In this document: positions 51,688 to 61,331 of the stretch, in pieces | Layout: the number at the start of each line of letters is the position of its first letter | Numbering within the stretch: position 1 is the first letter of the stretch | Assembly (NCBI RefSeq): GCF_000758545.1 | Contig: NZ_CP009279.1 | Location: forward strand, 2,294,001 to 2,358,000 | Direction: 5' to 3' | DNA from: Paenibacillus sp. FSL H7-0737 | Lineage (GTDB): Bacteria > Bacillota > Bacilli > Paenibacillales > Paenibacillaceae | DNA length: 64,000 bases | Translations under genes and position numbers: made by a program | The notes under the pieces: generated by a model | The model's database searches: none | Seen by the model: the letters and a program-made list of their open reading frames with translations, nothing else | Told to the model about the DNA's origin: nothing

Positions 51688-52422
51688 ATGATGAACAATT
51701 TATGTGTTGCCCATCGGGGATTTTCCGGTAAAGCTCCGGAGAATACATTAGCAGCGATCCGAATGGCCATTGCCATGCCTTTTGTACACTGGATGGAATT
51801 GGATGTCCAGCTCTCCAAGGACGGTGTCCCTGTTGTCATTCATGACTTTACACTGGACCGTACAACCAATGGTCATGGTAAGGTGAAGAGTATGGATTGG
51901 GAACATATCCGGCGTCTCGATGCGGGTAGCTGGAAAGGGCGTTCTTTTCGGGGAGAGCGGGTGCCCTCCTTGGAAGAGGTGCTCTCATTAGCCTCCGGTA
52001 GACTTCGTCTCAATATTGAACTGAAAACAGTGGGCAATATGTATCCTGGCATCGAACAGAAGGTGACGGATCTTATTTCCTCTAAAGGCATGCGGGACGA
52101 CGTGATTTTGACCTCTTTTGACACAGATGTGTTGAAAAAAATCAAGGAAATAGACCCCCGCTTTCGTACAGGCTTAATTTTTGATTCAAGGTTTGGTAAT
52201 CCTGCTCGAAGGCTGCATGAACTGGAGTGTTCTCTTTTGTCGATTAGCTTCTCGCGTTTAAATCCTAGATTGGCTAAGGTTTTGACGGAGCAAGGTGTGA
52301 AGATTATGGCTTGGACAGTGAACAAAGGAAAAGAGATGCGTCGCTTAGCAGATATGCATTCTGATATAATGATTTGTACAAACCGTCCGGATATATGGGG
52401 CGATACATTTCTAAAAGTATAA
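51688..52422 (+). CDS. Glycerophosphodiester phosphodiesterase
   Basis: 244 residues. AHRGFSGKAPENTLAAI (catalytic His and Glu), MELDVQLSKDGVPVVIHD (metal ligands, second His) and LNIELK, then IMAWTVNKGKEM are the GDPD signature of a TIM barrel. It hydrolyses glycerophosphodiesters to glycerol 3-phosphate and an alcohol. GGGAGG precedes ATG 51688 (51691 possible). 18 bases after the CapA gene. Confidence 0.95.
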   Translation: MMNNLCVAHRGFSGKAPENTLAAIRMAIAMPFVHWMELDVQLSKDGVPVVIHDFTLDRTTNGHGKVKSMDWEHIRRLDAGSWKGRSFRGERVPSLEEVLSLASGRLRLNIELKTVGNMYPGIEQKVTDLISSKGMRDDVILTSFDTDVLKKIKEIDPRFRTGLIFDSRFGNPARRLHELECSLLSISFSRLNPRLAKVLTEQGVKIMAWTVNKGKEMRRLADMHSDIMICTNRPDIWGDTFLKV

Positions 52423-52452
52423 ATAATCCAATTCGATGGGAAAGAGAGCTGA

Positions 52453-53082
52453 TTGTCTGTGTGCGCTGCTGTTAATAATTTGTATTGTGTTGGACGGAAC
52501 TACAAGCTACATGCGGAGGAATTAGGAAATAATGTCCCCGTAGAGCCACTCATTTTTTTGAAGCCCTCACATGCGGCGGTTTCCCTCGATAAAGCAGTCA
52601 TTCAGCTTCCAAAGGATTCAGGTCAGGTTCATTATGAAGGAGAACTTGTGCTACGGATCGCGCGTGATTATGTACCGGGTATGAGCGTGGAGGATTTGGT
52701 GGATGTTATGGCTCTGGGACTGGATTTCACACTGCGTGATGTGCATAATGATCTGCAGAAGAAAGGTCTGCCTTGGACTCCGGCTAAAGGCTTTAAGAAC
52801 GCTGCTCCACTCACACCTTACATTGCGTTTCCTGACAAGGAAGAGCTGGAAGGAACGGATTTCACGGTTTTAAAAAATGGTGTTGAAGTTCAGCGAGGTA
52901 ATGTTAAAAATATGATTTTTTCGCTCCAAAAAATTGTCGATTTTATCGCTGCGCGTTACGGGCTGGGTAAAGACGATGTGATTTTCACAGGAACACCAGA
53001 AGGTGTAGGCTCTACCGTATCAGGAGATTCGTTTGAATTGTACTGGGGTGACAAGCTGATGGGGACTTGCCTGATCGGCTAA
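52453..53082 (+). CDS. Fumarylacetoacetate hydrolase-family protein
   Basis: 209 residues from TTG 52453 (GAGAG upstream). YCVGRNYKLHAEELGN, IFLKPSHA, VHYEGELVLRI (metal Glu pair) and TGTPEGVGST are the FAH-fold core of acylpyruvase/hydratase enzymes. Members hydrolyse beta-diketo acids or decarboxylate oxaloacetate-like compounds with Mg. The exact substrate is unknown. In the run after the GDPD gene. Confidence 0.9.
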   Translation: MSVCAAVNNLYCVGRNYKLHAEELGNNVPVEPLIFLKPSHAAVSLDKAVIQLPKDSGQVHYEGELVLRIARDYVPGMSVEDLVDVMALGLDFTLRDVHNDLQKKGLPWTPAKGFKNAAPLTPYIAFPDKEELEGTDFTVLKNGVEVQRGNVKNMIFSLQKIVDFIAARYGLGKDDVIFTGTPEGVGSTVSGDSFELYWGDKLMGTCLIG

Positions 53083-53105
53083 AAACATCTGTTGGAGATG
53101 AATCT

Positions 53106-53909
53106 ATGTTATGGATTATCGGCGCCCTTGGCGCTTTGTTAGTTGCGGGGGCGGCTTATAGGAAACAATCCTTAAGCCTTTCCGGCATGCTTGCCGCGGT
53201 AGCCATGGGGACCATTTATTTTGGTGCTGGAAATGCCTTTTGGTTTGGAATATTGTTGATTTTTTTCATCTCTTCAAGCCTGTTGTCTAAGCTTCATCAT
53301 GATAATAAGGCAGAGCTTGAGCTGACCTATGCCAAGACAGGTCGCCGAGATGCTGGGCAGGTCTTTGCTAATGGTGGGCTTGGGATGGTTTTCGTTCTAT
53401 TGAATGCGATTGTTCCGATGGAACATTGGGAATTTTTATTTATCGGCGTTATGGCAACGGTAACCTCTGATACATGGGCTACGGAGATTGGTACACTCAG
53501 CAAGAAGCCGCCTCGGTCTGTCCTGACAGGCAAAATACTTCCGGCCGGTGCCTCGGGTGGCGTATCCAGCCTGGGTACGCTGGCCGCCGCCGCAGGAGGT
53601 GCACTTATCGGTGCATCTTCATGGCTGCTACGGATGATATCCGGCATGCCAGATCAATCCTTCTTGTTGCTTACATTGGCTGGACTCACTGGAGGACTTG
53701 CGGGTGCGTTCACAGATTCTATCCTAGGGGCAACCGTTCAGCAGATGAATCGTTGCACTGTATGCGGACGCGAAGTGGAAAGTACACATCACTGCGGTAA
53801 AAAGGTTGAATACGCACGTGGCTGGAAGTGGATGACTAATGATGCAGTCAATGCTATCAGCTCTATCGTCGGAGGGGCTATTGCCTTATTGTGTGGGATG
53901 ATGTTTTAA
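53106..53909 (+). CDS. DUF92-family membrane protein
   Basis: 267 residues from ATG 53106 with GGAG upstream; an earlier TTG in the previous gene is unlikely. About seven hydrophobic segments; GNGLGMVF-like NGGLGMVFVLLNAIV, TSDTWATEIGTLS, PRSVLTGKILPAGASGGVS and FTDSILGATVQ are the DUF92 signature. Related proteins include the VTE6 phytyl-phosphate kinase of plants, so a polyprenyl-phosphate role is possible but unproven. CTVCGREVE, then HCG near the end is a zinc-like cysteine/histidine insert. Co-directional with its neighbours. Confidence 0.9.
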   Translation: MLWIIGALGALLVAGAAYRKQSLSLSGMLAAVAMGTIYFGAGNAFWFGILLIFFISSSLLSKLHHDNKAELELTYAKTGRRDAGQVFANGGLGMVFVLLNAIVPMEHWEFLFIGVMATVTSDTWATEIGTLSKKPPRSVLTGKILPAGASGGVSSLGTLAAAAGGALIGASSWLLRMISGMPDQSFLLLTLAGLTGGLAGAFTDSILGATVQQMNRCTVCGREVESTHHCGKKVEYARGWKWMTNDAVNAISSIVGGAIALLCGMMF

Positions 53910-53920
53910 AGGAGGAACCG

Positions 53921-54523
53921 ATGAGCAGCACGTCCAATCATAAACATACTGCCATTCTGGATGCCGCATACGAGCTCTTCGGTTCAGGTGGATTTTACGA
54001 AACGAAGATGTCGGAAATTGCGGTTCAGGCCGGAATTGCTAAGGGCACCGTTTATTTATACTTCAAGAGTAAAGAAGAATTGTTCATGGCGGTAACGCGC
54101 CGGGACTGTGAGGGATTCCTTCAGCAATTACAGGAAAAACTGAAGGCTAGTGATACTTTGGCAGGTAAACTGTCAATTATCGCCAAACATCATCTTTACT
54201 ATTATTATGAGCGTAAGCGACACACGAAGCTCTTTTTCCGCGCACCGAACAATAACCCAGAGCTTGTGGCGTATATGACGCTTTTTATGGAAGAATATAT
54301 GCAGGCAGTGGTGAAGGTATTGCTGGAGGGCGGTGTGTCTGAGCCTGAGCTTATGGCGCAGTCCTACATAGGGATGTTGGATCGACTGAAGATGGATATT
54401 TTGTTCGATCCATCTTTTAAGGAAGAAGATGCGCATAAACGCGCTGGTTTCGCTGCGGGTCTTTTTATTAAAGGGGCTATGGATTACTTGAATTTAGGTC
54501 AGGATGATAGACCGGTGGAATAG
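53921..54523 (+). CDS. TetR/AcrR-family transcriptional regulator
   Basis: 200 residues from ATG 53921, which follows AAAGGAGG; the frame open from 53891 overlaps DUF92. An N-terminal HTH (TAILDAAYELFGSGGFYETK, then MSEIAVQAGIAKGTVYLYFK) is diagnostic of the TetR family; the C-terminal half is the ligand/dimer domain and resembles the YsiA/FadR type of fatty-acid regulators only loosely. It probably represses a nearby or unlinked gene. The target is unknown. Confidence 0.92.
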   Translation: MSSTSNHKHTAILDAAYELFGSGGFYETKMSEIAVQAGIAKGTVYLYFKSKEELFMAVTRRDCEGFLQQLQEKLKASDTLAGKLSIIAKHHLYYYYERKRHTKLFFRAPNNNPELVAYMTLFMEEYMQAVVKVLLEGGVSEPELMAQSYIGMLDRLKMDILFDPSFKEEDAHKRAGFAAGLFIKGAMDYLNLGQDDRPVE

Positions 54524-54577
54524 CAGCTTCATGCTGCGACCGGTTTTATGAAAATATAAGGCAAGCGAGGAAATAGC

Positions 54578-56515
54578 ATGAATATTATGACCGTGGAACA
54601 TCTTTCCAAAAGTTATGGAGAGAAAGTACTTTTTAGTGATGCTTCATTTGGTATGGACGATCGGGATAAAATTGGTTTGATCGGTGTGAATGGAACAGGT
54701 AAATCTACGTTTTTACGTATTATTGCCGGTCTGGATACCCCGGATGATGGGCAAATTGCGATCGGAAATAATGTTCGAGTGCAGTACTTGGCACAGAACC
54801 CTCCTTATGAGCCGACAAATACAGTACTGCAACAGGTCTTCGCCGGAGATGATCCAGATCTTGCTACCATGCGTGAGTATATGGAGATCATGTCTCGCCT
54901 TGAAAAAGAGCCAGGTAATGCAGAACTGGAAGGCAAACTGGTGCGGATTGGGCAGGCTATCGATGCAGCAGGTACTTGGCATTTGGAGAGTGAAGCTAAG
55001 AGCGTACTTACTAAGCTGGGTATAGTGAAATTCGATGCGCTGATGGATACGCTGTCTGGTGGTCAACGGAAACGTGTAGCACTTGCGGCTGCCCTGATTA
55101 CGCCATCTGAGCTTCTTATTCTGGATGAGCCTACGAACCATATTGATACGGACTCCGTGGCTTGGCTAGAGCAATATTTACAGAAACGGCGTGGCGCCCT
55201 CTTAATGGTAACGCATGATCGTTACTTCCTGGAGCGTGTCGCAAGTGTCATGCTAGAGCTGGACGGAGGACAGTTATACCGTTATGAGGCCAACTATTCC
55301 CGTTTTCTAGAGCTAAAAGCCGACCGTGAAGAGCGTGAAGCCTCTGCGGAGCAAAAGCGTAAGAACCTGCTTCGTACGGAGCTTGCTTGGATTCGTCGTG
55401 GAGCTAAAGCTCGATCAACGAAACAAAAGGCAAGAATCGACCGTTTTGAGAAGCTGAAAGAAAGTACAGGAAGCAGTTCGAACGGTTCGCTGGATATTTC
55501 GGTGGCATCCACACGTTTGGGTCGCAAAATCATTGAAATCAATGAACTGTCAAAATCGCTGGATGGTCGTCAGTTGATTAAAGATCTGACCTATATTGCT
55601 GTACCACAAGATCGCGTAGGTATTGTAGGTCCAAATGGTAGCGGTAAATCAACACTTCTGAATCTGATTGCAGGTAAGCTGCAGCCGGATAAGGGAGAGG
55701 TTCAGCTTGGTGCGACGGTTAAGTTGGGTTACTTTACACAAGAACATCAGGATATGGATGACAGCATGCGAGCTATTGAATATGTGAAGGAAGAAGCGGA
55801 AGTCATACGTACAGCTGATGGTAGCGTCATTACCGCAGGCCAAATGCTCGAACGCTTCTTGTTCCCTCCTGCGATGCAATGGACGCCGATTTCCAAACTG
55901 TCTGGTGGCGAAAAAAGACGCCTTTATCTGCTTCGTGTATTGATGGGAGCACCAAACGTGTTGCTGTTGGATGAGCCTACGAACGACTTGGATATTGGCA
56001 CGTTGGCTGTTTTAGAAGACTATCTGGATGAATTCCCGGGCGTCGTCTTTACCGTATCCCATGACCGTTATTTCCTGGATCGGACTATAGACAAGCTGAT
56101 TGCCTTTGAAAATGGAGAAATTCGGCTTCATGTTGGCGATTATACGGAATATGAAGAATGGCTGGCCAAAAATGTTCCTTCACGCAATGCAGAATCGAAC
56201 AAAGATGACGGTAATGCAAAGCGTAAAGAGACTACAGAAACAGTCAGTAACACAGCGGCATCATCAGCTTCCAAGACCAAACTCAAATTCAGTTTTAAGG
56301 AACAGCGTGAATATGAAGGAATTGACGAGCAGATCGAGCTTGCAGAACAGCGCTTGACGGATATTAGTGCGGAGATGGAAGCAGCGTTTGCTGACTCCGG
56401 GAGACTGCAGGAGCTAGTGGAAGAGCAGAGGCTTGCCGAAGTAGAACTGGAGCGTCTAATGGAGCGCTGGACCTATCTGAATGAGCTTGCAGAGAAAATC
56501 GCTGGTAAAGCATAA
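54578..56515 (+). CDS. yfmR: ABC-F ATPase, YfmR/Uup type
   Basis: 645 residues with two ABC domains: Walker A GVNGTGKST (about 36-44) and GPNGSGKST, signatures LSGGQRKR and LSGGEKRR, Walker B LLILDEPTNH and LLLDEPTND. No membrane part. The interdomain linker (about 240-310) is strongly charged, and a C-terminal coiled coil (about 560-645) is present as in YfmR/Uup, which bind the ribosome and relieve stalled or hindered peptidyl transfer. The arm and the length fit YfmR (629 residues) better than EttA. AGCGAGG precedes ATG. Confidence 0.92.
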   Translation: MNIMTVEHLSKSYGEKVLFSDASFGMDDRDKIGLIGVNGTGKSTFLRIIAGLDTPDDGQIAIGNNVRVQYLAQNPPYEPTNTVLQQVFAGDDPDLATMREYMEIMSRLEKEPGNAELEGKLVRIGQAIDAAGTWHLESEAKSVLTKLGIVKFDALMDTLSGGQRKRVALAAALITPSELLILDEPTNHIDTDSVAWLEQYLQKRRGALLMVTHDRYFLERVASVMLELDGGQLYRYEANYSRFLELKADREEREASAEQKRKNLLRTELAWIRRGAKARSTKQKARIDRFEKLKESTGSSSNGSLDISVASTRLGRKIIEINELSKSLDGRQLIKDLTYIAVPQDRVGIVGPNGSGKSTLLNLIAGKLQPDKGEVQLGATVKLGYFTQEHQDMDDSMRAIEYVKEEAEVIRTADGSVITAGQMLERFLFPPAMQWTPISKLSGGEKRRLYLLRVLMGAPNVLLLDEPTNDLDIGTLAVLEDYLDEFPGVVFTVSHDRYFLDRTIDKLIAFENGEIRLHVGDYTEYEEWLAKNVPSRNAESNKDDGNAKRKETTETVSNTAASSASKTKLKFSFKEQREYEGIDEQIELAEQRLTDISAEMEAAFADSGRLQELVEEQRLAEVELERLMERWTYLNELAEKIAGKA

Positions 56516-56554
56516 AACGGATTGTCCATGTGTGACAATAAGGGAGGGCTCAGT

Positions 56555-57040
56555 TTGGAGAATCAACTTGTGGAAGCTGTAGCCCTGCGAAACGAAGGTA
56601 AAGCTGAAGAAGCCAGAATGATGCTGTTAGAGCTGTATGAGCAGAATGGTAATGATGCAGAACTTCTGTATCAATTAGCGTGGACGCATGATGTGCTCGG
56701 TCTGGAACGCGAGGCAATACCCTATTATGAGAAAAGCTTAACACTAGGCTTATCTTCGGAGCAGAAAGTCGGCGCTCTATTGGGACTGGGCAGCACCTAC
56801 CGAACACTCGGAGAATATGAGAATTCCAAAGCAATATTGGAGCAGGCCATTCACGAGTACCCAGAGAATAAGGAATTTCCGGTGTTCCTTGCAATGACCT
56901 TGCACAATCTCGGAGATCATAGTCTGGCTATGGGGATGTTGCTTAAATTGCTGGCTGAAACCTCTGCGGATGAAGGAATAAGAAGCTATAGTAAGGCCAT
57001 TTCATATTACTCAGATAAGCTGGAGCAAGTCTGGGATTGA
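56555..57040 (+). CDS. TPR-repeat protein
   Basis: 161 residues from TTG 56555, 7 bases after GGAGG; the frame is open to 56522 without a ribosome site. About three to four TPR units are seen: EAVALRNEGKAEEARMMLLE, LLYQLAWTHDVLGLEREAIP, LLGLGSTYRTLGEYENSKAI and FLAMTLHNLGDHSLAMGMLL. It is a protein-binding scaffold with no known partner. It closes the run, before the bidirectional terminator. Confidence 0.88.
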   Translation: MENQLVEAVALRNEGKAEEARMMLLELYEQNGNDAELLYQLAWTHDVLGLEREAIPYYEKSLTLGLSSEQKVGALLGLGSTYRTLGEYENSKAILEQAIHEYPENKEFPVFLAMTLHNLGDHSLAMGMLLKLLAETSADEGIRSYSKAISYYSDKLEQVWD

Positions 57041-57049
57041 ATAAAATCA

Positions 57050-57093
57050 CAAAAAGAAGCGATCTCTAATAGTAGAGTATCGCTTCTTTTTGC
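57050..57093. terminator. Bidirectional terminator between the TPR and NAGPA genes
   Basis: AAAAAGAAGCGAT (57051-57063) and ATCGCTTCTTTTT (57079-57091) flank a 15-base loop that holds CTCTAATAGTAGAG. Both strands have T-tracts. Confidence 0.9.
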
Positions 57094-57094
57094 T

Positions 57095-57925
57095 TTATTT
57101 CGTTCCGTCCACCGCGATCATTTGCACCACGGCACGAGAGTCGCCAGGTAAGATGATTTCATCAGCATTCATCTGTGAGGAGCCATCACCATCTAGAAAA
57201 ATACCTTCGAGACCTTCAGCAGGCACGCTCTGTAGGATGGCTGAACGGAACTCTGCCGCCGTCGAGAGTGTTGGCGTAACAATCAGCCACAGCTTGCCAT
57301 TATCGTCATACAGCATGCCTGAGCGCATTCGTTTCTCATCCGAATAAGGAAGATGTTCTTTCGCTATCACATCTTCCCAGAGATCCTCATCCTGCAGATT
57401 CATACTAATGCCGCCTTGCGCAAAATAATGCTGGCGATCCGTAACGTTCAATTCTTCTCCCGATGAGACGACCTGTACGGAAAAGCTACGACTGGCACCA
57501 TCCCAGACCAGGGTTCCGCGCGCATATTTAGCGTTAAACCAGCCGGAGCCGTACGCCTTTTTAACACCGTTAGTGGGGATATCATTCATGATAGCAATGG
57601 ATAGAAGTGCATCTCCATAGAAGAAGCCTCCATTAATCCCATAAGCAATCACCTGCTGAAGGGGTGCACCAGCGGCTCTGAGTTTAATATCTTCGGGTGA
57701 AAGTGACATCATAAAGAGTTGAACATTTTCTGGACTCACGGTCTCTAAATAAGTGTAAGCGTGTGGAAGACCATCAAAGGGATTTTCCTTGTGGCTTCTG
57801 GAAAACAGGAACATCGAGATTGCTGATACTGCTATCATGAGCAGCAGAAGTGAGACTATCAGCCATTGTCTACGTCTCCAGAGCTGCTTTAACTTGCCAG
57901 TACTTGCCTCAGTTAGTGCCCACAT
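57095..57925 (-). CDS. Phosphodiester glycosidase (NAGPA)-family protein
   Basis: 276 residues. One N-terminal membrane helix (about 21-41), then an extracellular NAGPA domain: AYGINGGFFYGD, DRQHYFAQGGISMNL and the ending IFLDGDGSSQM. The conserved Asn-Gly-Gly and Asp-Gly-Gly/Asp residues mark the phosphodiester glycosidase fold. It may remove N-acetylglucosamine-phosphate diesters from wall polymers, which is inference. It overlaps the M42 gene by 17 bases, so the two are translated together. Confidence 0.85.
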   Translation of the reverse strand: MWALTEASTGKLKQLWRRRQWLIVSLLLLMIAVSAISMFLFSRSHKENPFDGLPHAYTYLETVSPENVQLFMMSLSPEDIKLRAAGAPLQQVIAYGINGGFFYGDALLSIAIMNDIPTNGVKKAYGSGWFNAKYARGTLVWDGASRSFSVQVVSSGEELNVTDRQHYFAQGGISMNLQDEDLWEDVIAKEHLPYSDEKRMRSGMLYDDNGKLWLIVTPTLSTAAEFRSAILQSVPAEGLEGIFLDGDGSSQMNADEIILPGDSRAVVQMIAVDGTK

Positions 57926-58952
57926 AAGCAGCGAGAAGCTTAGCAGTGTTTACTACAGCTTGCTTATGTGTACGTTCCATGGAGTGGGAGGCGTGTACGC
58001 CTGGGCCGATCAGTGCGGCACGAATATTATTGCCGCCTCGAAGGGCAGCGGAAGCATCGGAGCCGTACATTGGATAGATATCAACGGCATAAGGAATAGC
58101 AAGTGCTTCTGCCAGCTCAATCAAACGGCCAGTCATAACATAATCATAAGGGCCTGAAGAATCTTTTGCACAGATGGACACATCGGTTTCTTTACAGCTA
58201 AGATCGTCGCCCATGGCGCCCATATCGACTGCGATCATTTCATTAATCTCGCCAGGAATCCAAGCTGTGCCATGTCCCACTTCCTCATAGTTGGAGATGA
58301 GGAAAGAAAGGTTGTGGAGCGGTTTCCAGCCTTCGCGCTTCATGCTTTCCAGCAGGCCAAGAAGGGCAGCAACGCTCGCTTTGTCATCCAGATGGCGGGA
58401 TTTAATATACCCGCTAGGTGTAATCACCGCACGTGCATCGAAGGAAATGAAATCACCAACGGAGATGCCTAGCTTAAGTACATCTTCTTTGTTAGATACT
58501 AGCTCATCAATCCGTACTTCCATGTTCTCCTCTGAACGTTTGAAATCACGAGCATCTGGATATACGTGAACGGATGGATGGCTGGTTAAGATGGTTCCAG
58601 TATAGGTTCTGCCGCTGCGGGTATGGATCACACAGTATTCATTCTCGATGCTGTGCATAGTGAAGCCACCAACAGAGGTCAGTCGCAGTGTACCATCAGA
58701 TTTAATAGAGCGAACCATGCCTCCAAGTGTATCCACGTGAGCGCTGATGCCGATAGTACGGGAAGGATCTAGGCCTGGGACGGTTAGAATTACGCCGCCT
58801 TTTTCATTCCAGCTTAGCGGTACATTTAATGCTGCCGCTTCTTCGGCAACAAGGTTCATTACTTGTGCTGTGAAGCCGCTGGGGCTCGGTGTATCCAGCA
58901 ATTTTTTTAGGATTGAGAGTATGTAATCTTCGTTTGGTTGAATAGTAATCAT
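57909..58952 (-). CDS. M42-family metallopeptidase (aminopeptidase, FrvX/YsdC type)
   Basis: 347 residues. ISAHVDTLGGMV, RHLDDKASVAALLGLLESM, NYEEVGHGTAWIP (Glu pair) and VDMGAMGDDL are the binuclear-metal site, and MYGSDASAALRGG, then HASHSMERTH gives the last ligand. It is a cytoplasmic aminopeptidase or acylaminopeptidase-like, forming tetrahedral dodecamers. It overlaps NAGPA downstream by 17 bases and the LapA gene upstream by one base. Confidence 0.93.
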   Translation of the reverse strand: MITIQPNEDYILSILKKLLDTPSPSGFTAQVMNLVAEEAAALNVPLSWNEKGGVILTVPGLDPSRTIGISAHVDTLGGMVRSIKSDGTLRLTSVGGFTMHSIENEYCVIHTRSGRTYTGTILTSHPSVHVYPDARDFKRSEENMEVRIDELVSNKEDVLKLGISVGDFISFDARAVITPSGYIKSRHLDDKASVAALLGLLESMKREGWKPLHNLSFLISNYEEVGHGTAWIPGEINEMIAVDMGAMGDDLSCKETDVSICAKDSSGPYDYVMTGRLIELAEALAIPYAVDIYPMYGSDASAALRGGNNIRAALIGPGVHASHSMERTHKQAVVNTAKLLAAYVGTN

Positions 58953-59263
58953 TAGTTAAGTCCTCCTGTCAGGCCATCATTGTCTGTGTTAAAAGAATCT
59001 AAAGAAGTGTCGGCATCACGAAGTTTGGTTAGCTCAGCATTTAAGCTTTTAATTTGTTTTTGTAGTTTGTACTGGCGAAAAATACCGTAAGAACCCACGA
59101 TGATTCCACCAATTAACGCGCAGCCCAGAATAACTAGGATCAGCGGTATATTAACTACATCAAAACCGAAATTGACTTGAACGGGATCCACGTTGATGAC
59201 TGCAAATATGGCTGTTAGCAGCGCAAAGATTAGACCTGCAATTAAAGACCATTGAATTCTCAT
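58952..59263 (-). CDS. LapA-domain (DUF1049) membrane protein
   Basis: 103 residues with two membrane helices (about 5-25 and 37-60): WSLIAGLIFALLTAIFAVIN, then VNFGFDVVNIPLILVILGCA and a coiled tail (KQIKSLNAELTKLRDAD). The VxVNFGF-LIL-GxxxG pattern is LapA. It is found near peptidases in many Firmicutes; the role in membrane or wall assembly is uncertain. Its stop overlaps the M42 start (TAATG-type, one base). AGGAGGAAG precedes the ATG. Confidence 0.9.
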   Translation of the reverse strand: MRIQWSLIAGLIFALLTAIFAVINVDPVQVNFGFDVVNIPLILVILGCALIGGIIVGSYGIFRQYKLQKQIKSLNAELTKLRDADTSLDSFNTDNDGLTGGLN

Positions 59264-59292
59264 TGAATTCTTCCTCCTCAGGGGATATAACA

Positions 59293-59327
59293 GAATAAAA
59301 TCCCTTGCCCAAATAGGGCAAGGGATT
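59293..59327 (-). terminator. Terminator after pepF
   Basis: AATCCCTTGCCC (59299-59310) and GGGCAAGGGATT (59316-59327) form a perfect 12-bp stem. On the minus strand it is followed by TTTATT. It separates pepF from lapA-M42-NAGPA. Confidence 0.85.
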
Positions 59328-59350
59328 AATGCAATACTAAGCTCTCTGCC

Positions 59351-61141
59351 TTATTTGGTCAACTGTTCCATTTGAGCGATAACATCTTCGAAGACACTCA
59401 TCGCTTCGCGAATCGGCTCAGGAGAAGACATATCAACACCAGCTTTAGACAGAATATTAATGGAGTAGTCACTGCCGCCACTCTTCAGGAAGCCGAGGTA
59501 ACGATCCACCGCAGGTTTGCCTTCTTCAAGAATTTGTTTGGCAAAGCTAGTCGCTGCTGAGAAGCCGGTTGCGTATTTATAAACATAGAAGCTGTTATAG
59601 AAATGCGGAATCCGCGCCCATTCCATCTCGATATCCTGATCTACAACCATTTCTTTACCATAGTATTTAACATTCAGGTCATAGTAGATGCTCGAAAGAT
59701 CTTGTGGAGTAAGCGATTCACCTTCTTCAACACGCTGATGAATGATTTTCTCGAACTCAGCGAACATCGTCTGCCGGAAAATCGTTGTCCGGAACTGATC
59801 AGCATAGTAGGTGAGCAAATACATTTTTTCTTTAGGATCTGTAGACTTTTTGAGTAAATAATCCATTAGCAGCGCCTCGTTAGTAGTAGAAGCAACCTCT
59901 GCTAGGAAAATCGTATATTGCGCATCCCGATAATTCAGAGCGTTATCCGAAAAATACGAGTGTAATGCATGGCCCATCTCATGTGCCAGTGTAAACATAC
60001 TGTTTAAATTATCATTATGGTTCAGCAGTACGAAAGGATGCGTACCGTATGGCCCCCAGCTGTAAGCCCCGGACCGTTTATTCTCGTTCTCATACACATC
60101 GATCCATCCGTTGTCGTAGCCTTTTTGCAGCACATTCAGATAATCTTCACCGAGCGGTTTGAGACCCTCTTTAGTGATTTTCTTGGCTTCTTCATAGGTG
60201 ATATCTAATTTATATTCATCAACAAGCGGTGCAAACAGATCATACATATGTAACTCATCGACACCCAGCAGCTTCTGACGCAGTTTCATATAACGGTGCA
60301 TCAATGGAAGGCTTTCGTGAATCGTATCAATCAAGTTGGTGTAAACCTCTTTAGGAATGTTATCACCATAGAGTGACATTTCCATTACAGAAGGATATTT
60401 GCGAATTCGTGAGTAGAACACATTTTTATTCACATTGGCGCTAAGCGTTGCTGCGATAGTGTTCTTCTGCTTCCGGTAGGTATCATAGACTGCCTTAAAA
60501 GCATTTCGGCGAACCTCACGGTCGTTACTTTCGAGAAACTTGATATAGTTGCCATGAGTCAGTTCAACTTCTTTGCCATCCTCATCTTTGATCTTAGGGA
60601 ATTTCAGATCCGCATTGTTCAGCATACTGAAAATATTCTGAGGTGCTTGAGCTAAATTTCCAACCTGAGCTAGCAGTGCTTCTTCAGCCTTAGAAAGCAC
60701 ATGGGCTTTTTCACGTTTCATTTCAGTTAAGGTGAATTTATAAGCGGATAGGTTCGGATCAGCGATGAATTGGTCGAGCTTCTCAACTGGCAACGCCAGA
60801 ATTTCTGGGGTTACAAAAGATAAGGCTTCACCTGCTTCAATACCAAGCTTTTTCGCTTTGGAGGACAAAGCCTGAGAGTCAGGATTAGCTGTGTCTTCAT
60901 CTTGACGCATATGTGCATACACGAAGAGTCGTTCAGTTAGGATGGACAGCTTGTCATCCATTTCAAAACATTTTTTTAGAGCATCCGCGGAATCTAGTGT
61001 ACCCTGAAAATCCGCAGCTTTTTTGATTAAGGATTTAGCTTCAGCAAATTCTGCATCCCAATCCTTCTGAGAAGCAAACACATCTTCAAGCTTCCAACGA
61101 TTCTCAGCAGGTACTTCGCTTCTTTTCAATAATTTTTCCAT
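59351..61141 (-). CDS. pepF: Oligoendopeptidase F
   Basis: 596 residues from ATG 61141, which has AGGAGGG upstream; the 42-codon extension to 61267 lacks one and includes a spurious hydrophobic stretch. The M3 zinc motif HEMGHALHS (His-Glu-x-x-His) lies near residue 385, with the third ligand in FLAEVASTTNEAL. The N-terminal helical domain and the PepF-specific C-terminus (GFLKSGGSDYSINILSKAGV) are complete. It cleaves peptides of 7-17 residues in the cytoplasm. Confidence 0.96.
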   Translation of the reverse strand: MEKLLKRSEVPAENRWKLEDVFASQKDWDAEFAEAKSLIKKAADFQGTLDSADALKKCFEMDDKLSILTERLFVYAHMRQDEDTANPDSQALSSKAKKLGIEAGEALSFVTPEILALPVEKLDQFIADPNLSAYKFTLTEMKREKAHVLSKAEEALLAQVGNLAQAPQNIFSMLNNADLKFPKIKDEDGKEVELTHGNYIKFLESNDREVRRNAFKAVYDTYRKQKNTIAATLSANVNKNVFYSRIRKYPSVMEMSLYGDNIPKEVYTNLIDTIHESLPLMHRYMKLRQKLLGVDELHMYDLFAPLVDEYKLDITYEEAKKITKEGLKPLGEDYLNVLQKGYDNGWIDVYENENKRSGAYSWGPYGTHPFVLLNHNDNLNSMFTLAHEMGHALHSYFSDNALNYRDAQYTIFLAEVASTTNEALLMDYLLKKSTDPKEKMYLLTYYADQFRTTIFRQTMFAEFEKIIHQRVEEGESLTPQDLSSIYYDLNVKYYGKEMVVDQDIEMEWARIPHFYNSFYVYKYATGFSAATSFAKQILEEGKPAVDRYLGFLKSGGSDYSINILSKAGVDMSSPEPIREAMSVFEDVIAQMEQLTK

Positions 61142-61331
61142 AGAAACCCTCCTAGAATGATGAGATGTAGTAGGCATAATCTCCCTCGGCAATACTGTAG
61201 ATGATAAATCACCCGGTAGCAAGCTGAGCACAAGTAGAAGAGGGATGGACTTGGGTGAAATAGGCATAACATCCTCCTCTTGAAAGTAGAGTCGGCTTAT
61301 TATGCCCTATTAAGTCCTGATTATTAATATT

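Noticed and set aside
61142-61267. A signal peptide on PepF from the longer frame (MPISPKSIPLLLVLSLLPGD)
   Set aside because: The strong AGGAGGG lies directly before the ATG at 61141; PepF is cytoplasmic and the upstream frame has no ribosome site.
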